NCBI GenBank assembly: GCA_018398815.1
Contig: CM031626.1
Location: 40,782,367-40,846,366 of the forward strand
Length of the DNA: 64,000 nucleotides
DNA from: Conus ventricosus
Lineage: Eukaryota; Mollusca; Gastropoda; Neogastropoda; Conidae
Direction: 5' to 3'
Shown here: positions 45,856-58,000 of the stretch, piece by piece
How positions within the stretch are numbered: position 1 is the first letter of the stretch
How the letters are laid out: each line of letters starts with the position of its first letter
Position numbers and translations under genes: made by a program
The notes under the pieces: model-generated
The model's input: only the letters and a program-made list of their open reading frames with translations
Told to the model about the DNA's origin: nothing
Database searches by the model: none

Positions 45856-45954
45856 AGTGGAGAGCCCAGGTGACATGGGTCACAGGACTCCGCCGCTAAG
45901 AGGCAACAAGTATGACACCGTTCCTCCCGTCAAACCCAAGCAGGCCTTTGTCAG
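45856..45954 (+). CDS. Gene B exon 3
   Basis: Acceptor GTGTGTCTCCAG (AG 45854-45855), donor GTACAT at 45955. The first base completes AGA (Arg). The exon then reads VESPGDMGHRTPPLRG, NKYDTVPPVKPKQAFV and leaves AG. It is exactly 99 bp with phase 2 at both ends, so skipping it would keep the frame. That and its weak, UG-type acceptor make it a good candidate for an alternative exon. The content continues the basic Pro-rich style of exon 2. Confidence 0.75.
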
Positions 45955-47229
45955 GTACATTACATCAACCTGGACCACCGGTGAATTGTCAAGTGTTCTT
46001 ATTGTTAACAGCTTCCCACTTAAAAGTGGTCCCCAGGAAGCATGGCGAAGGTCAGATGAAACGGTTGATGCACTGAGACAACGTCATTTTGTCTGCCCTG
46101 ACGATGTTTGTAGTTGAACCCTCAAGTTATTAACAGCTATGTGTGACAGTCTCTCTGGTCTCAAAGCCCACACTGCAATGGTAAATGCTGCACCAGCTGC
46201 CTTCAGGTCTTACAGCTGTGGACAAGTGCTGCCATTGGGGCCAAGCTTCTCCTGGGTCATCGGATATCATAGCTGCCAAATTCTACGCTCTTGGCTTAAC
46301 GTGCTTTGATTTCATTGACAGTGCTATAATCTGCTACACGTTGTGAAGAAATGCTATGCAGAAAGAACAGAAAAAAAGGAAAAAGAAAGAAAACAAAATC
46401 TTCATGGACTTAGCTTTAATGGAACTGAGGCATGTAGATTTTTAGACTGTAGACTTGTTTGGTCAGAGGTGGGCAAGTTTAGTAAAGAGAGGAAGTAAGA
46501 AATACATGAAAAATCTCTAAAGATGATTGCAGTTTTTGCTGCCTTATGGACTGGTTTGGTTGTCTGCCATTTTCATTTTTGTATGTCCACTCAAAACTAC
46601 ATGATGGCTAGTGCGATCTCTGATGTCTCAGTTGGCTGTCATGTCATGTGCGAAGTAAAGTACGACTGACTGAAAGTGCTTTTCACTATGAGTTGTTGCA
46701 TCCTGTGGAAATGATGTGCTTGAACTTGGAAGAACTTCACTAAAAATGGCACCTCTCCCTCCCGCCCCACCCCTTTGAGAATTTCAGGGATTTTTGTTTT
46801 TCCTTGGTAAGAGCCATGCATATGTATTTGTTGTTTTTCCTTTGAAAACAAGCTGTGACAGTTTCTCTTTCTGTGTGTGTGGGCGACAGGTTTGATGCCG
46901 CCTCAAGCAGTTGTTGGCTTGGCTGGAAGAAATGAACATGGTTGTTGAAAGTGTTGCTCGGGTTTCAGGACCAGCGCTGCAGATGTCTGCATGTTTGGCT
47001 GTCAGGCGTGGGAACATTGTAATATGTGCGTAGTTAAGGTCCTCAGTCCTGGTATGGCTCAATGCATCGTCAGGGTAAACTATGTCATGCATATGATTTG
47101 AAATATCTGTTTAAGATGTGCATGCATGTGTGTGTGTGTGTGTGTGCGTGTGTGTGTGTGTGTGTGTGCGTGTGTGTGTGTGTGTGTGTGTGCGTGTGTG
47201 TTTGTGTGTGTGTGTGATGTGTCACGCAG
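45955..47229 (+). other. Gene B intron 3
   Basis: Mostly unique DNA without recognised elements. The last ~115 bp (47117-47217) are a (TG)n tract with few C residues, ending about 12 bp before the acceptor AG. No ordinary pyrimidine tract is present. Confidence 0.75.
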
Positions 47230-47393
47230 GCCGAAGCCAGACTACGACAGCTGGGGAGAGGAGAGCGACGATGAGGACGATGAGGATGATGATGATGGGA
47301 AGCGAGGCCTATACAAACCGAAGCCCTACCCTCGGCCATCTCCCATGATGATGGGGGCCCCTTTTGCCATGTACTACCCCCCACCCCCTAAAG
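47230..47393 (+). CDS. Gene B exon 4, acidic tract
   Basis: Acceptor GATGTGTCACGCAG (AG 47228-47229), donor GTATGT at 47394. The first base completes AGG (Arg). The exon reads PKPDYDSWGEESDDEDDE then DDDDGKRGLYKPKPYPRP, then MMMGAPFAMYYPPPPK, leaving G. The feature is a run of about 15 Asp/Glu residues encoded by GAC/GAT/GAG, followed by a Pro/Tyr/Met-rich stretch. Acidic runs next to basic flanks are common in nuclear and chromatin-associated proteins and in some axonemal proteins; I make no assignment. Copies of the donor region follow in the intron. Confidence 0.8.
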
Positions 47394-47870
47394 GTATGTA
47401 TGGACAACAACCCTCCACCCCGTAGAGCATACATGACACCCCCTTCACCCCCCACCCCCCCTTACAGATATCTGTTATACTGCCACCTTTCAAAAATATT
47501 GACTGCCATCTCCCTCCATTCTTGAAATATCTTTGAATGACTCCCAACTAATTGTATGAATTACCCCCCCCCCCCCCCCCCACTCACCCTGTTAAGATGT
47601 GATATACCTCCATTTTTAAAAGTGTATACTGCTCCTAACTCCCTATGGGTATGTATGATACCACCACCTTCCAAAGGTGTTTGCTACCCCTACCCACCTT
47701 CTAAAGGTATGTATGACACTCCCATGTGTGAAGGCATTGTTTACCCAGGTCACACCATAAAGGTATGATACCCCCACTTCCTGTGGTATATACTATTTCC
47801 TGCGTTTTAAAGGTATGTGCCTCCCCCCCCCCCCCATCCCCCCTCCAACCCTTGAAGGTATGATGGAATC
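47394..47870 (+). repeat. Degenerate copies of the exon 4 donor region
   Basis: After the true donor (AAAG/GTATGTATG at 47394) similar words recur: GGTATGTATGATAC (GT at 47649), TAAAGGTATGTATGACAC (47707), TAAAGGTATGATACC (47763), TAAAGGTATGTGCC (47813) and GAAGGTATGATGG (47858). Each is preceded by a CCCC-rich or TACC-rich stretch like the end of exon 4 and steps by roughly 45-60 bp. Confidence 0.6.
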
Positions 47871-47929
47871 ATTAGTCCAAAGTAAATCTATTAAAAAAAT
47901 TTAAAAAAAGACAAAAAAAAGACGTCTTT

Positions 47930-48500
47930 TAAGGGAGAGAATCTTTATTGAGAGATGAATGTAGTACAAACAAAAAGACACCAGTTAATTGTTACAAACA
48001 AAACAAAAAGAAAGGACATCTTTAAAGGGAGGAAATCTTTAATGGGAGGTATGTGGAGAACAAACAAACGAAAAACATCTTTAAAGGGAAGTAAACGTTA
48101 CTGGGAGGTAAATCTGAATTTAAAAAAAAAAAAAAAAAAGACATTTTTAAAGGGAGACAATCTTCATTGGGGAAACAAATGTGGTGTAAACAGACAGACA
48201 TTTTTGAAGGGAGGGAATTATGACTTGGAGGTAAATCTAGTACAAACAAAAGCACATCTTTAAAGGGAGGGGATCTTTACGGGGACACAGCTCTAGAATA
48301 AACAAATCCTCATTATGGGATGGGAATTGTGATTGGAGGTAAATCTAGAACAAACAAAAACCTCATTATGGGATGGGAATTGTGATTGGAGGTAAATCTA
48401 GAACAAACAAAAACCTCATTATGGGATGGGAATTGTGATTGGAGGTAAATCTAGAACAAACAAAAACACATCTTTAAAAGGAGGGATTCTTTACTGGGAG
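47930..48500. repeat. Diverged ~55-65-bp tandem repeats, younger 53-bp sub-array
   Basis: Words TCTTTAAAGGGAGG, TTTACTGGGAGGTAAATCT and ACAAACAAA recur along 47930-48300. A nearly perfect sub-array of about 53 bp (ATGGGATGGGAATTGTGATT then GGAGGTAAATCTAGAACAAA) occurs three times at 48305-48465. Confidence 0.8.
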
Positions 48501-48725
48501 ACCCCTCTCGCACAAACCAAAGCATGTTTTGGGGGACAGGATCATTATTCAGTGATACATCTAGTATAAACACAACAAATGTTCTAGAGGAAAACCATGT
48601 TTTTTCTTTTGAAGGCATGAAGTCTGTTATCTGGAAACAAAATGAAAAGAGTCTTACACTGGGAGGTTTGAAATTGTACAAACAGGAAAGTCTCGTCATG
48701 TTGACGACCAGAGTTTTTCATTCTT

Positions 48726-49850
48726 TACAATTATTGTTGTTGTAGATGATGAGAGTCTTTAACAGTTATTGTTGTTGTAGATGATGAGAGTCTTTAACAG
48801 TTATTGTTGTTGCAGATGATGAGAGTCTTTAACAGTTATTGTTGTTGTAGATGATGAGAGTCTTTAACAGTTATTGTTGTGTGTGATGAGAGTCTTAAAC
48901 AGTTATTGTTGTGTGTGATGAGAGTCTTAAACAGTTATTGTTGTTGTAGATGATGAGAGTCTTTAACAGTTATTGTTGTGTGTGATGAGAGTCTTAAACA
49001 GTTATTGTTGTGTGTGATGAGAGTCTTAAACAGTTATTGTTGTTGTAGATGATGAGAGTCTTTAACAGTTATTGTTGTGTATGATGAGAGTCTAACAGTT
49101 ATTGTTGTGTATGATGAGAGTCTTTAACAGTTATTGTTGTGTATGATGAGAGTCTTTAACAGTTATTGTTGTGTATGATGAGAGTCTTTAACAGTTATTG
49201 TTGTCGTAGATGATGAGAGTCTTTAACAGTTATTGTTGTCGTAGATGATGAGAGTCTTTAACAGTTATTGTTGTGTATGATGAGAGTCTTAAACAGTTAT
49301 TGTTGTGTGTGATGAGAGTCTTAAACAGTTATTGTTGTTGTAGATGATGAGAGTCTTTAACAGTTATTGTTGTGTATGATGAGAGTCTTTAACAGTTATT
49401 GTTGTGTATGATGAGAGTCTTTAACAGTTATTGTTGTGTATGATGAGAGTCTTTAACAGTTATTGTTGTCGTAGATGATGAGAGTCTTTAACAGTTATTG
49501 TTGTGTTTGATGAGAGTCTTTAACAGTTATTGTTGTGTATGATGAGAGTCTTTAACAGTTATTGTTGTCGTAGATGATGAGAGTCTTTAACAGTTATTGT
49601 TGTGTATGATGAGAGTCTTTAACAGTTATTGTTGTCGTAGATGATGAGAGTCTTTAACAGTTATTGTTGTGTATGATGAGAGTCTTTAACAGTTATTGTT
49701 GTGTATGATGAGAGTCTTTAACAGTTATTGTTGTGTATGATGAGAGTCTTTAACAGTTATTGTTGTGTATGATGAGAGTCTTTAACAGTTATTGTTGTGG
49801 TAGATGATGAGAGGCTTTAACAGTTATTGTTGTGTATGATGAGAGTCTTT
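48726..49850. repeat. Minisatellite of 32- and 35-bp units in intron 4
   Basis: Core AACAGTTATTGTTGTG-TATGATGAGAGTCTTT (32 bp), or with TTGTAGATGATG in place of GTATGATG (35 bp). About 33 units. The array stops about 40 bp before the exon 5 acceptor, so U/G-rich repeats lead into the splice site. Confidence 0.95.
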
Positions 49851-49891
49851 GGGCTTGTACAACCCTCCACGGTGACGGTCACACTCCACAG

Positions 49892-50106
49892 GCGTAGGTG
49901 GCAACAAGCGAGCCAAGGACAGGAAAGGAGCCGGGGCGCGGGGTTACAAGGACATGTACAGGGACCGACAGGCCTACCAGTCCATGACCGGGCCGCCGCC
50001 CAGGAAGAGCAAGAAGCAGAAGCGAGGTCGAGGTGCCCAGTCCATGCCCGTCTTCATGCCCATGCCCATGATGCCCATGATGATGCCCATGGATGGGAAG
50101 TATAAG
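49892..50106 (+). CDS. Gene B exon 5, basic then Met/Pro-rich
   Basis: Acceptor GTCACACTCCACAG (AG 49890-49891), donor GTGAGA at 50107. Two bases complete GGC (Gly) with exon 4. It then reads VGGNKRAKDRKGAGARG, YKDMYRDRQAYQSMTG, PPPRKSKKQKRGRGAQS and a run of MP-type repeats ending PMDGKYK, in phase 0. RKSKKQKRGRG is a plausible nuclear localisation or nucleic-acid-binding patch. The Met-Pro repeat (ATGCCC) may be a product of simple-repeat expansion. The codon use is GC-rich in an AT-rich intron background, which supports coding. Just after the donor comes a 30-base G run. Confidence 0.8.
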
Positions 50107-50145
50107 GTGAGAGGAATGGCGTGTCAGACTGGTGGTATGGAGAGA

Positions 50146-50181
<36 letters not shown>

Positions 50182-50263
50182 GAAAGGGGTTTGTGGGGGA
50201 GGGATGAGAACAGAGGAAGTGTTACTTCCAGTTGAAGGTGTAATGAAAAAACAAAACAAACCA
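50107..50263 (+). repeat. G-rich start of intron 5, with a run of about 30 G
   Basis: G run at 50149-50178, about 40 bp after the donor. Intronic GGG runs often strengthen nearby donors, and the run could form a G-quadruplex in RNA. Run length in the assembly may be inexact. Confidence 0.8.
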
Positions 50264-51131
50264 GCCGCCGTGGCAAAGTGGTTAGCGTCGCAGACTCCCG
50301 GCTGGGAGGTCGTGGGTTCGAATCCCATCAGAAGTCATGTGGGTTTTTCTGCTCCGACCGGCTCCTACCCAGAGTTGAGTTTGCTGCGGACTCAGCTGGG
50401 AAGACTGGGACCACACAGTCGAGTTTCATCCACTTAATGGATGCGTTTCTGAGAGTGTTGCTCAAATTTCCTGACCAACACTGCAGGTGCATGCATCTCT
50501 CGGGCCTGGTTGACGCCGGGATATATCATGAAAGGAAGCGTAGAGTACAGCCCTGTCATGTAGTCTCAGACCGAAATGGAATTCCGTAGCATCATCTTAA
50601 TCATCCTCATCCTCATCTATCAGCATTAAAAAAATGTCTCAAATTCTGTGGCCCTTCATGCCCTGCTCTCATGGTGACCTCAGTTTCGATGTCCTCTCCA
50701 CGTCTGTGGCCTTGGTTTGGTTCCGTCGGGGTCACCGGTATCGAGTCCATGGGGGCTGTCGTTGGACGGACGTGGTGGCGCCCTCCGGAAGGAGAGCTCA
50801 CTCACGCTGGCTCCGCGACTAAGCAATTATTGTCGTCAGTAGGGGGCTTAGTAGGTGGTGTCCTGCGTATGTTAGATCAGAACAGGCGCCACTGAACACC
50901 ACCGAAGTGACTTGGCAGCAGTGCAGTGTCTTCTCCGGTGGGTTCCCTCTTGACGACTTGACATTGACTGCTCCTGTGGATTGCCGGGGCTGTGGCAGGG
51001 CCAACCGGGCTGTGGCTGTGGACGGGGTGTCGGAATGAGCGGCGTGGGTGCACTGCTTCTGAGGTGGCGCAGAGGTTGGGACAGCAAAACAAACAAAAAA
51101 AACCCAAACAAACAAAAAAACAAAAACAAAC
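50264..51131 (+). mobile_element. Composite tRNA-headed SINE, copy 2 (well preserved)
   Basis: It begins with a perfect Pol III A box TGGCAAAGTGG (50271-50281) and B box GGTTCGAATCC (50315-50325), so the head derives from a tRNA. A first segment of about 370 bp ends at an A run (50627-50634). A second segment of about 450 bp starts TGTCTCAAATTCTGTGGCCC and ends in a long A/CAAA-rich tail (51086-51131). Copy 1 at 1140-1932 has both segments in the same order; 39603-39705 has only the second. It sits in sense orientation in intron 5 of gene B. It encodes no protein and would rely on a LINE for movement. Confidence 0.85.
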
Positions 51132-52237
51132 ATTTATCGGTGAATTTAAGAAAATGTTTGTGTGCTATTTTTAAAATTTTAAAAAATCTTTTTAGGGGAA
51201 TTTGCTCAAATGGAAACTGCTTTGAAATCTCCAAAGGAAAGAGGAACAGTGATTATACAATTTAGTGCTTTTTTTCTTTTCTTTTTGCTCGATATTTATT
51301 ATTGACTTTTTTTTTTTCAGGGATGGCATGTTTTCTGGAATGAACTTTTTAAAAATAGGTTCGGTACCATAACTTTGACTTCTAGACATGTGATCCAGAT
51401 AAGAATATCGAACCATTCAGTGATATCAGATAGCAGTCTTGAACAGAATGAAGGTTTTACCAGAACACTTGGCTAACTTCCGAATTTGATTATTATATTT
51501 GAAATGCATGATTGAGAGATTATGGTGTTTTACAGTTTAAACCCAACCCTCCTTTGACCGTGTTCTCTTATTTTGTATTTTGTTTTGTGTTTGTGGAAGG
51601 AGTAGTATGTATAGATCTGGATTAATTCGTCTTTACGGAATGTGTTGTCTGTGTGTGTCTCTATTGTCTGTGTAGTAACAGTCAAAATACAAAAAATAAA
51701 TCAAACAATGTAACCAAGAGTGCAAGTAACACTTATTTGATACATAGCACAAAACAGACAAAAACATTTTTTGTGAAATAGGTTCTCAACAGACTCACAA
51801 GTAACAGTCATGAAAAAATGCCAAAAAAAAGAAAAAAGAAACCAATACTGTCCAAAATGTTTGCTGGTCAAAGATTGAAATACTGTTTTGGCTTGTTCTC
51901 AGTAAATCTGCTGTTGTCCCAAGTGATCATAAAGAAAAATATTTGTCTCGTATGTTTTGAGGTGCCAATTCCATATATTCCACGAAGATTTCTGTGATTT
52001 AGAATATATACATGAAACTTGAAATTTTGAACTTTGGCTCTAAACATGTGATTTAGAATCCTTTTATCAGATGTGTGATTTAGATTTAGAACAGTTGACA
52101 TGTGATTTTGTAAAGTGGCACTTAAGATATGATTTCAAACATTTGCATGAAACCAGTGATTTAGAATTTGCTCATTGCCACTTCCAGACCTTTTTGGAAT
52201 TCCTGTAGTTGAAATATTCCAATCCAGATTATTTAAC
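51132..52237 (+). other. Intron 5 DNA, nothing recognised
   Basis: AT-rich with T and A runs. Words GTGATTTAGAAT recur loosely at 51995-52165. It abuts the assembly gap. Confidence 0.45.
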
Positions 52238-53237
52238 NNNNNNNNNNNNNNNNNNNNNNNNNNNNNNNNNNNNNNNNNNNNNNNNNNNNNNNNNNNNNNN
52301 NNNNNNNNNNNNNNNNNNNNNNNNNNNNNNNNNNNNNNNNNNNNNNNNNNNNNNNNNNNNNNNNNNNNNNNNNNNNNNNNNNNNNNNNNNNNNNNNNNNN
52401 NNNNNNNNNNNNNNNNNNNNNNNNNNNNNNNNNNNNNNNNNNNNNNNNNNNNNNNNNNNNNNNNNNNNNNNNNNNNNNNNNNNNNNNNNNNNNNNNNNNN
52501 NNNNNNNNNNNNNNNNNNNNNNNNNNNNNNNNNNNNNNNNNNNNNNNNNNNNNNNNNNNNNNNNNNNNNNNNNNNNNNNNNNNNNNNNNNNNNNNNNNNN
52601 NNNNNNNNNNNNNNNNNNNNNNNNNNNNNNNNNNNNNNNNNNNNNNNNNNNNNNNNNNNNNNNNNNNNNNNNNNNNNNNNNNNNNNNNNNNNNNNNNNNN
52701 NNNNNNNNNNNNNNNNNNNNNNNNNNNNNNNNNNNNNNNNNNNNNNNNNNNNNNNNNNNNNNNNNNNNNNNNNNNNNNNNNNNNNNNNNNNNNNNNNNNN
52801 NNNNNNNNNNNNNNNNNNNNNNNNNNNNNNNNNNNNNNNNNNNNNNNNNNNNNNNNNNNNNNNNNNNNNNNNNNNNNNNNNNNNNNNNNNNNNNNNNNNN
52901 NNNNNNNNNNNNNNNNNNNNNNNNNNNNNNNNNNNNNNNNNNNNNNNNNNNNNNNNNNNNNNNNNNNNNNNNNNNNNNNNNNNNNNNNNNNNNNNNNNNN
53001 NNNNNNNNNNNNNNNNNNNNNNNNNNNNNNNNNNNNNNNNNNNNNNNNNNNNNNNNNNNNNNNNNNNNNNNNNNNNNNNNNNNNNNNNNNNNNNNNNNNN
53101 NNNNNNNNNNNNNNNNNNNNNNNNNNNNNNNNNNNNNNNNNNNNNNNNNNNNNNNNNNNNNNNNNNNNNNNNNNNNNNNNNNNNNNNNNNNNNNNNNNNN
53201 NNNNNNNNNNNNNNNNNNNNNNNNNNNNNNNNNNNNN
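52238..53237. other. Assembly gap, exactly 1000 N
   Basis: A fixed-length run of N, so the real distance is unknown. It lies in intron 5 of gene B. Because exon 5 ends and exon 6 begins in phase 0, only an exon whose length is a multiple of 3 could be hidden here without changing the frame. Confidence 1.
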
Positions 53238-54443
53238 TGGCACAGTAAACGAGTTCTACTGATTGACGAGAGGAACAGAAATGAACTTTATAAGACTTGA
53301 CTCCCAACATGGAGCAGATGTTATGTGAGTAAGTATTCATTCTAAAAGACAATGCCTCGAGATGCCGGCTCTCCAGAGATGAGGGTTCAGATCCTGGTAC
53401 GCCCAAAATATCCTGCCGTGTAAGGGAATCTGAGTCATGACCTGGGCGCACCACTGCCCCCACCCCCACCCCACGCCCCCAGTATAAGGGATGAAGAGCT
53501 GGAACACTTGTCTGAGGCGGTGGAGGGGGGGGGGGGGGGGGGGTTCTTCTCGTAAGACCTTCTGCTTGTGAAGCGACTGTAGAGTTTTTTTCCTACGGTG
53601 TGCAAAGTTTGTTCTTGGTTCCATTGATCATGTCTGGCATTTCAGGGTCATTTGGAATATGACAGGAGTGTGTTCAGGGCTCAGTGTATGGTCTACTGCC
53701 TCATTTTTGTGTACTTGTTTTATCTTTACCTTCCATTGATTGCTTATGTATATAAAACGTTTAACTTATTACCATAGTGCTGCTTATACTGTGGTTTAAC
53801 ATGACCGTTTTCTTTTTTTTTTTTTTAACTATCGTTTACGTAAGATTAATCTTTTGTTCATTTTTATTTTATTTGTACATCCTTTCTGTTTTCTTTTTTG
53901 TTTTTTGTTCTGCTTTATTGAATTTATCTTGCTGGTGGACAGGTTATAGTTTTTTTCAATTGGAATGTGTCAATCAAATGTAAGACTGACATTTAAAAAA
54001 AAGTGATTTGTAGTCTTTTTCATGATTATCATATTTCAGCTAAATTTAAAAGCGAATGTTTTGTGTGTTTATCTTTTGTTTCATATTGTAGACATTATGG
54101 GTGCATGACAGTCACATATTCAAATGTTTGCTGGAAAAGAATTGCTGACAAACGGATTAAAACAAGAAAAAAAAAAAAAAAAAAAAGAGAGATGACATTG
54201 ATGCAGGTGTGTATCTTTTCTAAGAAATGTTTACATTTAAGCCTTATAATTACTTTTTATAGTTTATAGTTTTAGTTCAGTAGAAATAGTTTTTTACATG
54301 TCGGTAAAGGGGTTTGCCTTAAGTCTGTCCTTGGAAGAATGGAAGCAGATAAATGAAGCAAATATGCTTTAATGTAGGTGTAATTTGGTTTATGATTATA
54401 AGAATATGTTGTGTGGTATGTGCTCAGCTTGTGTGTGTTGTGT

Positions 54444-54477
<34 letters not shown>

Positions 54478-54611
54478 TCGTTCGTTCTTTAATTTAATGT
54501 CTATCCACTTTACAGTGATCTTAGACAAAAACAAGAGACAAACGAACAGGCATACAAACAAACAAAGACAAAACAGAAAAACATGTAAAAGGGGCCGGTG
54601 TGTGTATGTCG

Positions 54612-54642
<31 letters not shown>

Positions 54643-54989
54643 GGGGATGGGGGGGGGGGGGGGATACATGTGTGTGTTGTTTAAAAAATGTCATTAAAAG
54701 TGTATGGAGTATGGAGTCTATTTAATTAATGAGATACCAATAAGTGACTATCACTTTAACACCATTCTAATCTACGCGCATAACGGTAAACTGCTTTAGC
54801 CTGGATTCATATCTGAACATTCTTAAAGAAACAAAACATTTTTAACCATTGAAATAATAAGAAAATAAATCAAACAAATAACTCGAGAATCAAGAAATGT
54901 CCAACTGGACTCTTAACAATTGCCCTAACAACTTCTACAGCCTTTGCTTCGTTCCCAAAAATGTCCCAAAAATTCACGATTGATGGGTT
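53238..54989 (+). other. Intron 5 DNA with simple repeats
   Basis: G runs at 53526-53542 and 54626-54663, TG at 54437-54478, A run at 54168-54186. A tRNA-like word GGGTTCAGATCCTGG at 53386-53400 was considered as a SINE B box but is not supported by an A box. Confidence 0.4.
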
Positions 54990-55088
54990 CAAACTTAATA
55001 ACCAAGTAGGTAAATATTTTTTAGTATTACTGCAAAGGAGATGACATGGAATAGTGTAATATTATGGCCACAAATGCAAGTGACATTT

Positions 55089-58000
55089 TTACAATATTTT
55101 TGTTTTGTATGCATCAAGTCTGAGTCTAAATATCAGACTCTTCAAAAGTCGTTCCTGGTGGAGATTGTGTCCCGTTTTATATTTTACAAGCTTTTTAAAG
55201 AATTTTCCCTTGTTGTCCTTTATTATGTTTAGACACTCTTTTTGTCTTCCTATCACCGAATCCCATGATGCTTTACCTAAAAGGCTATAATTTTCATACA
55301 AGGATAAAGGAATATTTATTTTTGTAAAGATCTTTTCCTTAGCTGCACCATTTTTGGCTAACCGATCAACCCTTTCATTTGCTGCTAAACCACAATGTGA
55401 TGGAATCCAACAAAAGTCAATAGAAGAACCACGTAAAGACAAAAAATTAATTAAGTGGTATATCTCAGATATCATTTCTCCTCTCACTCTTGTATGAGAA
55501 TATTTTAAAGCTTGTAAGACAGATTTTGAATCGACACAAAATAATATTTGAAATATGGAATATGGAAAGCTAAGAAGATAGTTCAGTGCCATAATAATGG
55601 CAATTAGCTCTGCTGTGAATACAGAGTAATTTTTTCCCAATGTGATACGATTTCTCTATTTTTAATGATGGAATAATGCAGCACCTGATAATTGGTTTTC
55701 AAGTAGAGAACCGTCTGTATATATTTTAAGATGATTTATATAATTTTCGTTTATATGTGCCTTGACATATGTTGGCAGCATGATCCATCACTTTTCCTTA
55801 AATCTGTATAATTAATATCGAAATTAGCCTTACTAAGTTCCCATTGAGGAATATTACTGTAATTCGTTTGAGGAGCTACTGTTTGGGGTTCAACACCAGC
55901 ATCTGTAAATAATTGGGACGTATAGGAGCCTATAGTTTTTACAGAGTCAAAACTCTGTGCTCGCTTTGGAAAATGTATTTCTGATTTTAAACCGGTTTCC
56001 TTGATACATGAATTTTGCGTTGAATGACTCCTTAATATATATTTTGCTGAAGCAAGTTTCATATTTTCGGTAAAGGGCAAAATTCCTATTTCTGTGTAGG
56101 TTTTTAGTGTTGAGGCATGGACAGGGACACCGAGAGCTATCTTATAAGCTTTGCTATCGATGCTTTGCATCTTTGTTATCAAATATTTTGGAGCTGAAAA
56201 GAATATTTCCTGAGCGCAAGATAATTTTGATCTCACAAGCGCAGTTGCTAAATGAATAAGTACCTTACTATCTTTTCCCCACGACTGTCGATTTATCATT
56301 TTTAATAAATTTAATCCTTTTCTGGCTTTTGTCAGAATATTTTCCAAATGGTAGTTCCAATTCAATTTAGAAGTCAGGCTTACTCCTAGAAATTTAACAA
56401 CTTTCTTATATTCAAGCGGCATTCCATTTATTTGAAAGAGGGTAGAGGTTTAGGATCATACCCAGAGTTGAAGAGAACCATATGCGATTTTTCATATGAA
56501 AGGGTTAGTCCGTTTTCAATCATATATTTGCTGATTTTGTCTAGTTCATTTTGATACACCTTTTTAATATAGTTAATTGATCTAATCGGTGTAAGCTTTT
56601 TTTAGAGTGACTTTCATCCATATGCAAATATCATCCGCATATTGTGCTAGCTCAACATTGTTTGAGACCACTTTTGGAAGATCATGCATCAAAATGTTGA
56701 AAAGGATTGGGGCTATTACACCGCCTTGTGGGATTCCCATCTGTGTACGTCTTTGATTAGAGTAGGCATTACCAACCTTAGTCTGTATTATTCTTTCACT
56801 TAGAAATGCCTTTATATAGTTGTACATACAACCTGAAATACCTATTGATCCTAGTTTGTTTAGAAGTTTTGAATGCCAGACTTGGTCATATGCCTTTCTA
56901 ATGTCAAAAAAAGTGGCAAGTACGTTTTTCCTACGTGAAAACTGATGTTTAATCTGTGTGGTAATTTTTACTAAATGATCAACTGATGATTTACCTTTTC
57001 TAAAACCCGCCTGTTGTATTGGAATTATACCATTTTTTTCACAGAAATGTTCAAGCCTTTTTAGAATTATTCTTTCCATAAGTTTTCCCACATGTGATGT
57101 AAGAGCGACAGGTCTGTAATTATTTTCATCTGATTTTGACTTTCCCTCCTTGGGAATAGGGGTAACAGTAGATTGTTCCATAAAGATGGCTGAATCCCTT
57201 CAAACCAACATTTTTGAAAAAATGAACTTAGAAAAAGTTTTATATTAACTGGTAAATGCTTTATCATTTCATTGGAAATCGCATCTGGTCCCACTGATTT
57301 TTTCTTTGATCCAAGGTTTGAATTGCATCTTTTGTTTCCTGAAAAGTAATAGGAGCATTTGTATAGTGATTGTTATTGGGACTTTTTTCATTGTCTTCGT
57401 TTTCGTCCATTTTTTCTCTAAGCAGTTTTTGTTCTTCTGAGAGGCCTTCGAAGTTACTATTTTTTGCAAATGCATCTGCAAATGCTTCAGCCTTTTCAAA
57501 ATTGGAAGGAAATTCGTTATTTTCCAATTTTAAGGGGTACCCGGGAAGACTTATTCCATTTTTCATTTCTTTTATTTTTTTCCAAGTTTTCTGGAGATCT
57601 TTGTGATTTTGAACCTCATTTTCGCAGAAATTTGACCAATATTCTTCCTTTGCCTTTTCATTCACTCTATTACTGTGATTTTTTGCTTTGTTTTTTTCAG
57701 CAATCTTTTCTGGATCTGTTTTATTTTTTAGATACATTTTATAAGCCTCCATTTTTTGTTCTCTTGCTTCTTCACAGGAAACATTCCACCAAACATTTCC
57801 TGTATATTTTCTTGTTTTATCAGGATTACATTTAGGGATTGAAAGCTCAGCTGCACGCAAAACAGTATCAACAAATTTCATGTAGCTTGTATCAACATCA
57901 TCAACCATCATCTCCTCGCAATTACAAATAGAAAGCATTTTTTCAAATCTATCCCAATCAGCTTTGTTGTAGTTAAATTTTGGGATTTGATCTTTTGTGA

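Noticed and set aside
45440..46117. 225-codon ORF containing exon 3
   Set aside because: Only the middle 99 bp is coding. The left part translates (TG)n and the right part reads past the GTACAT donor into intron.
52135..53469. Long ORFs across 52238-53237
   Set aside because: They are translations of the N gap.
53340..53640. Possible tRNA-derived SINE
   Set aside because: A B-box-like word GGTTCAGATCC is present at 53387-53397, but no A box at the right distance and no second copy in the window.
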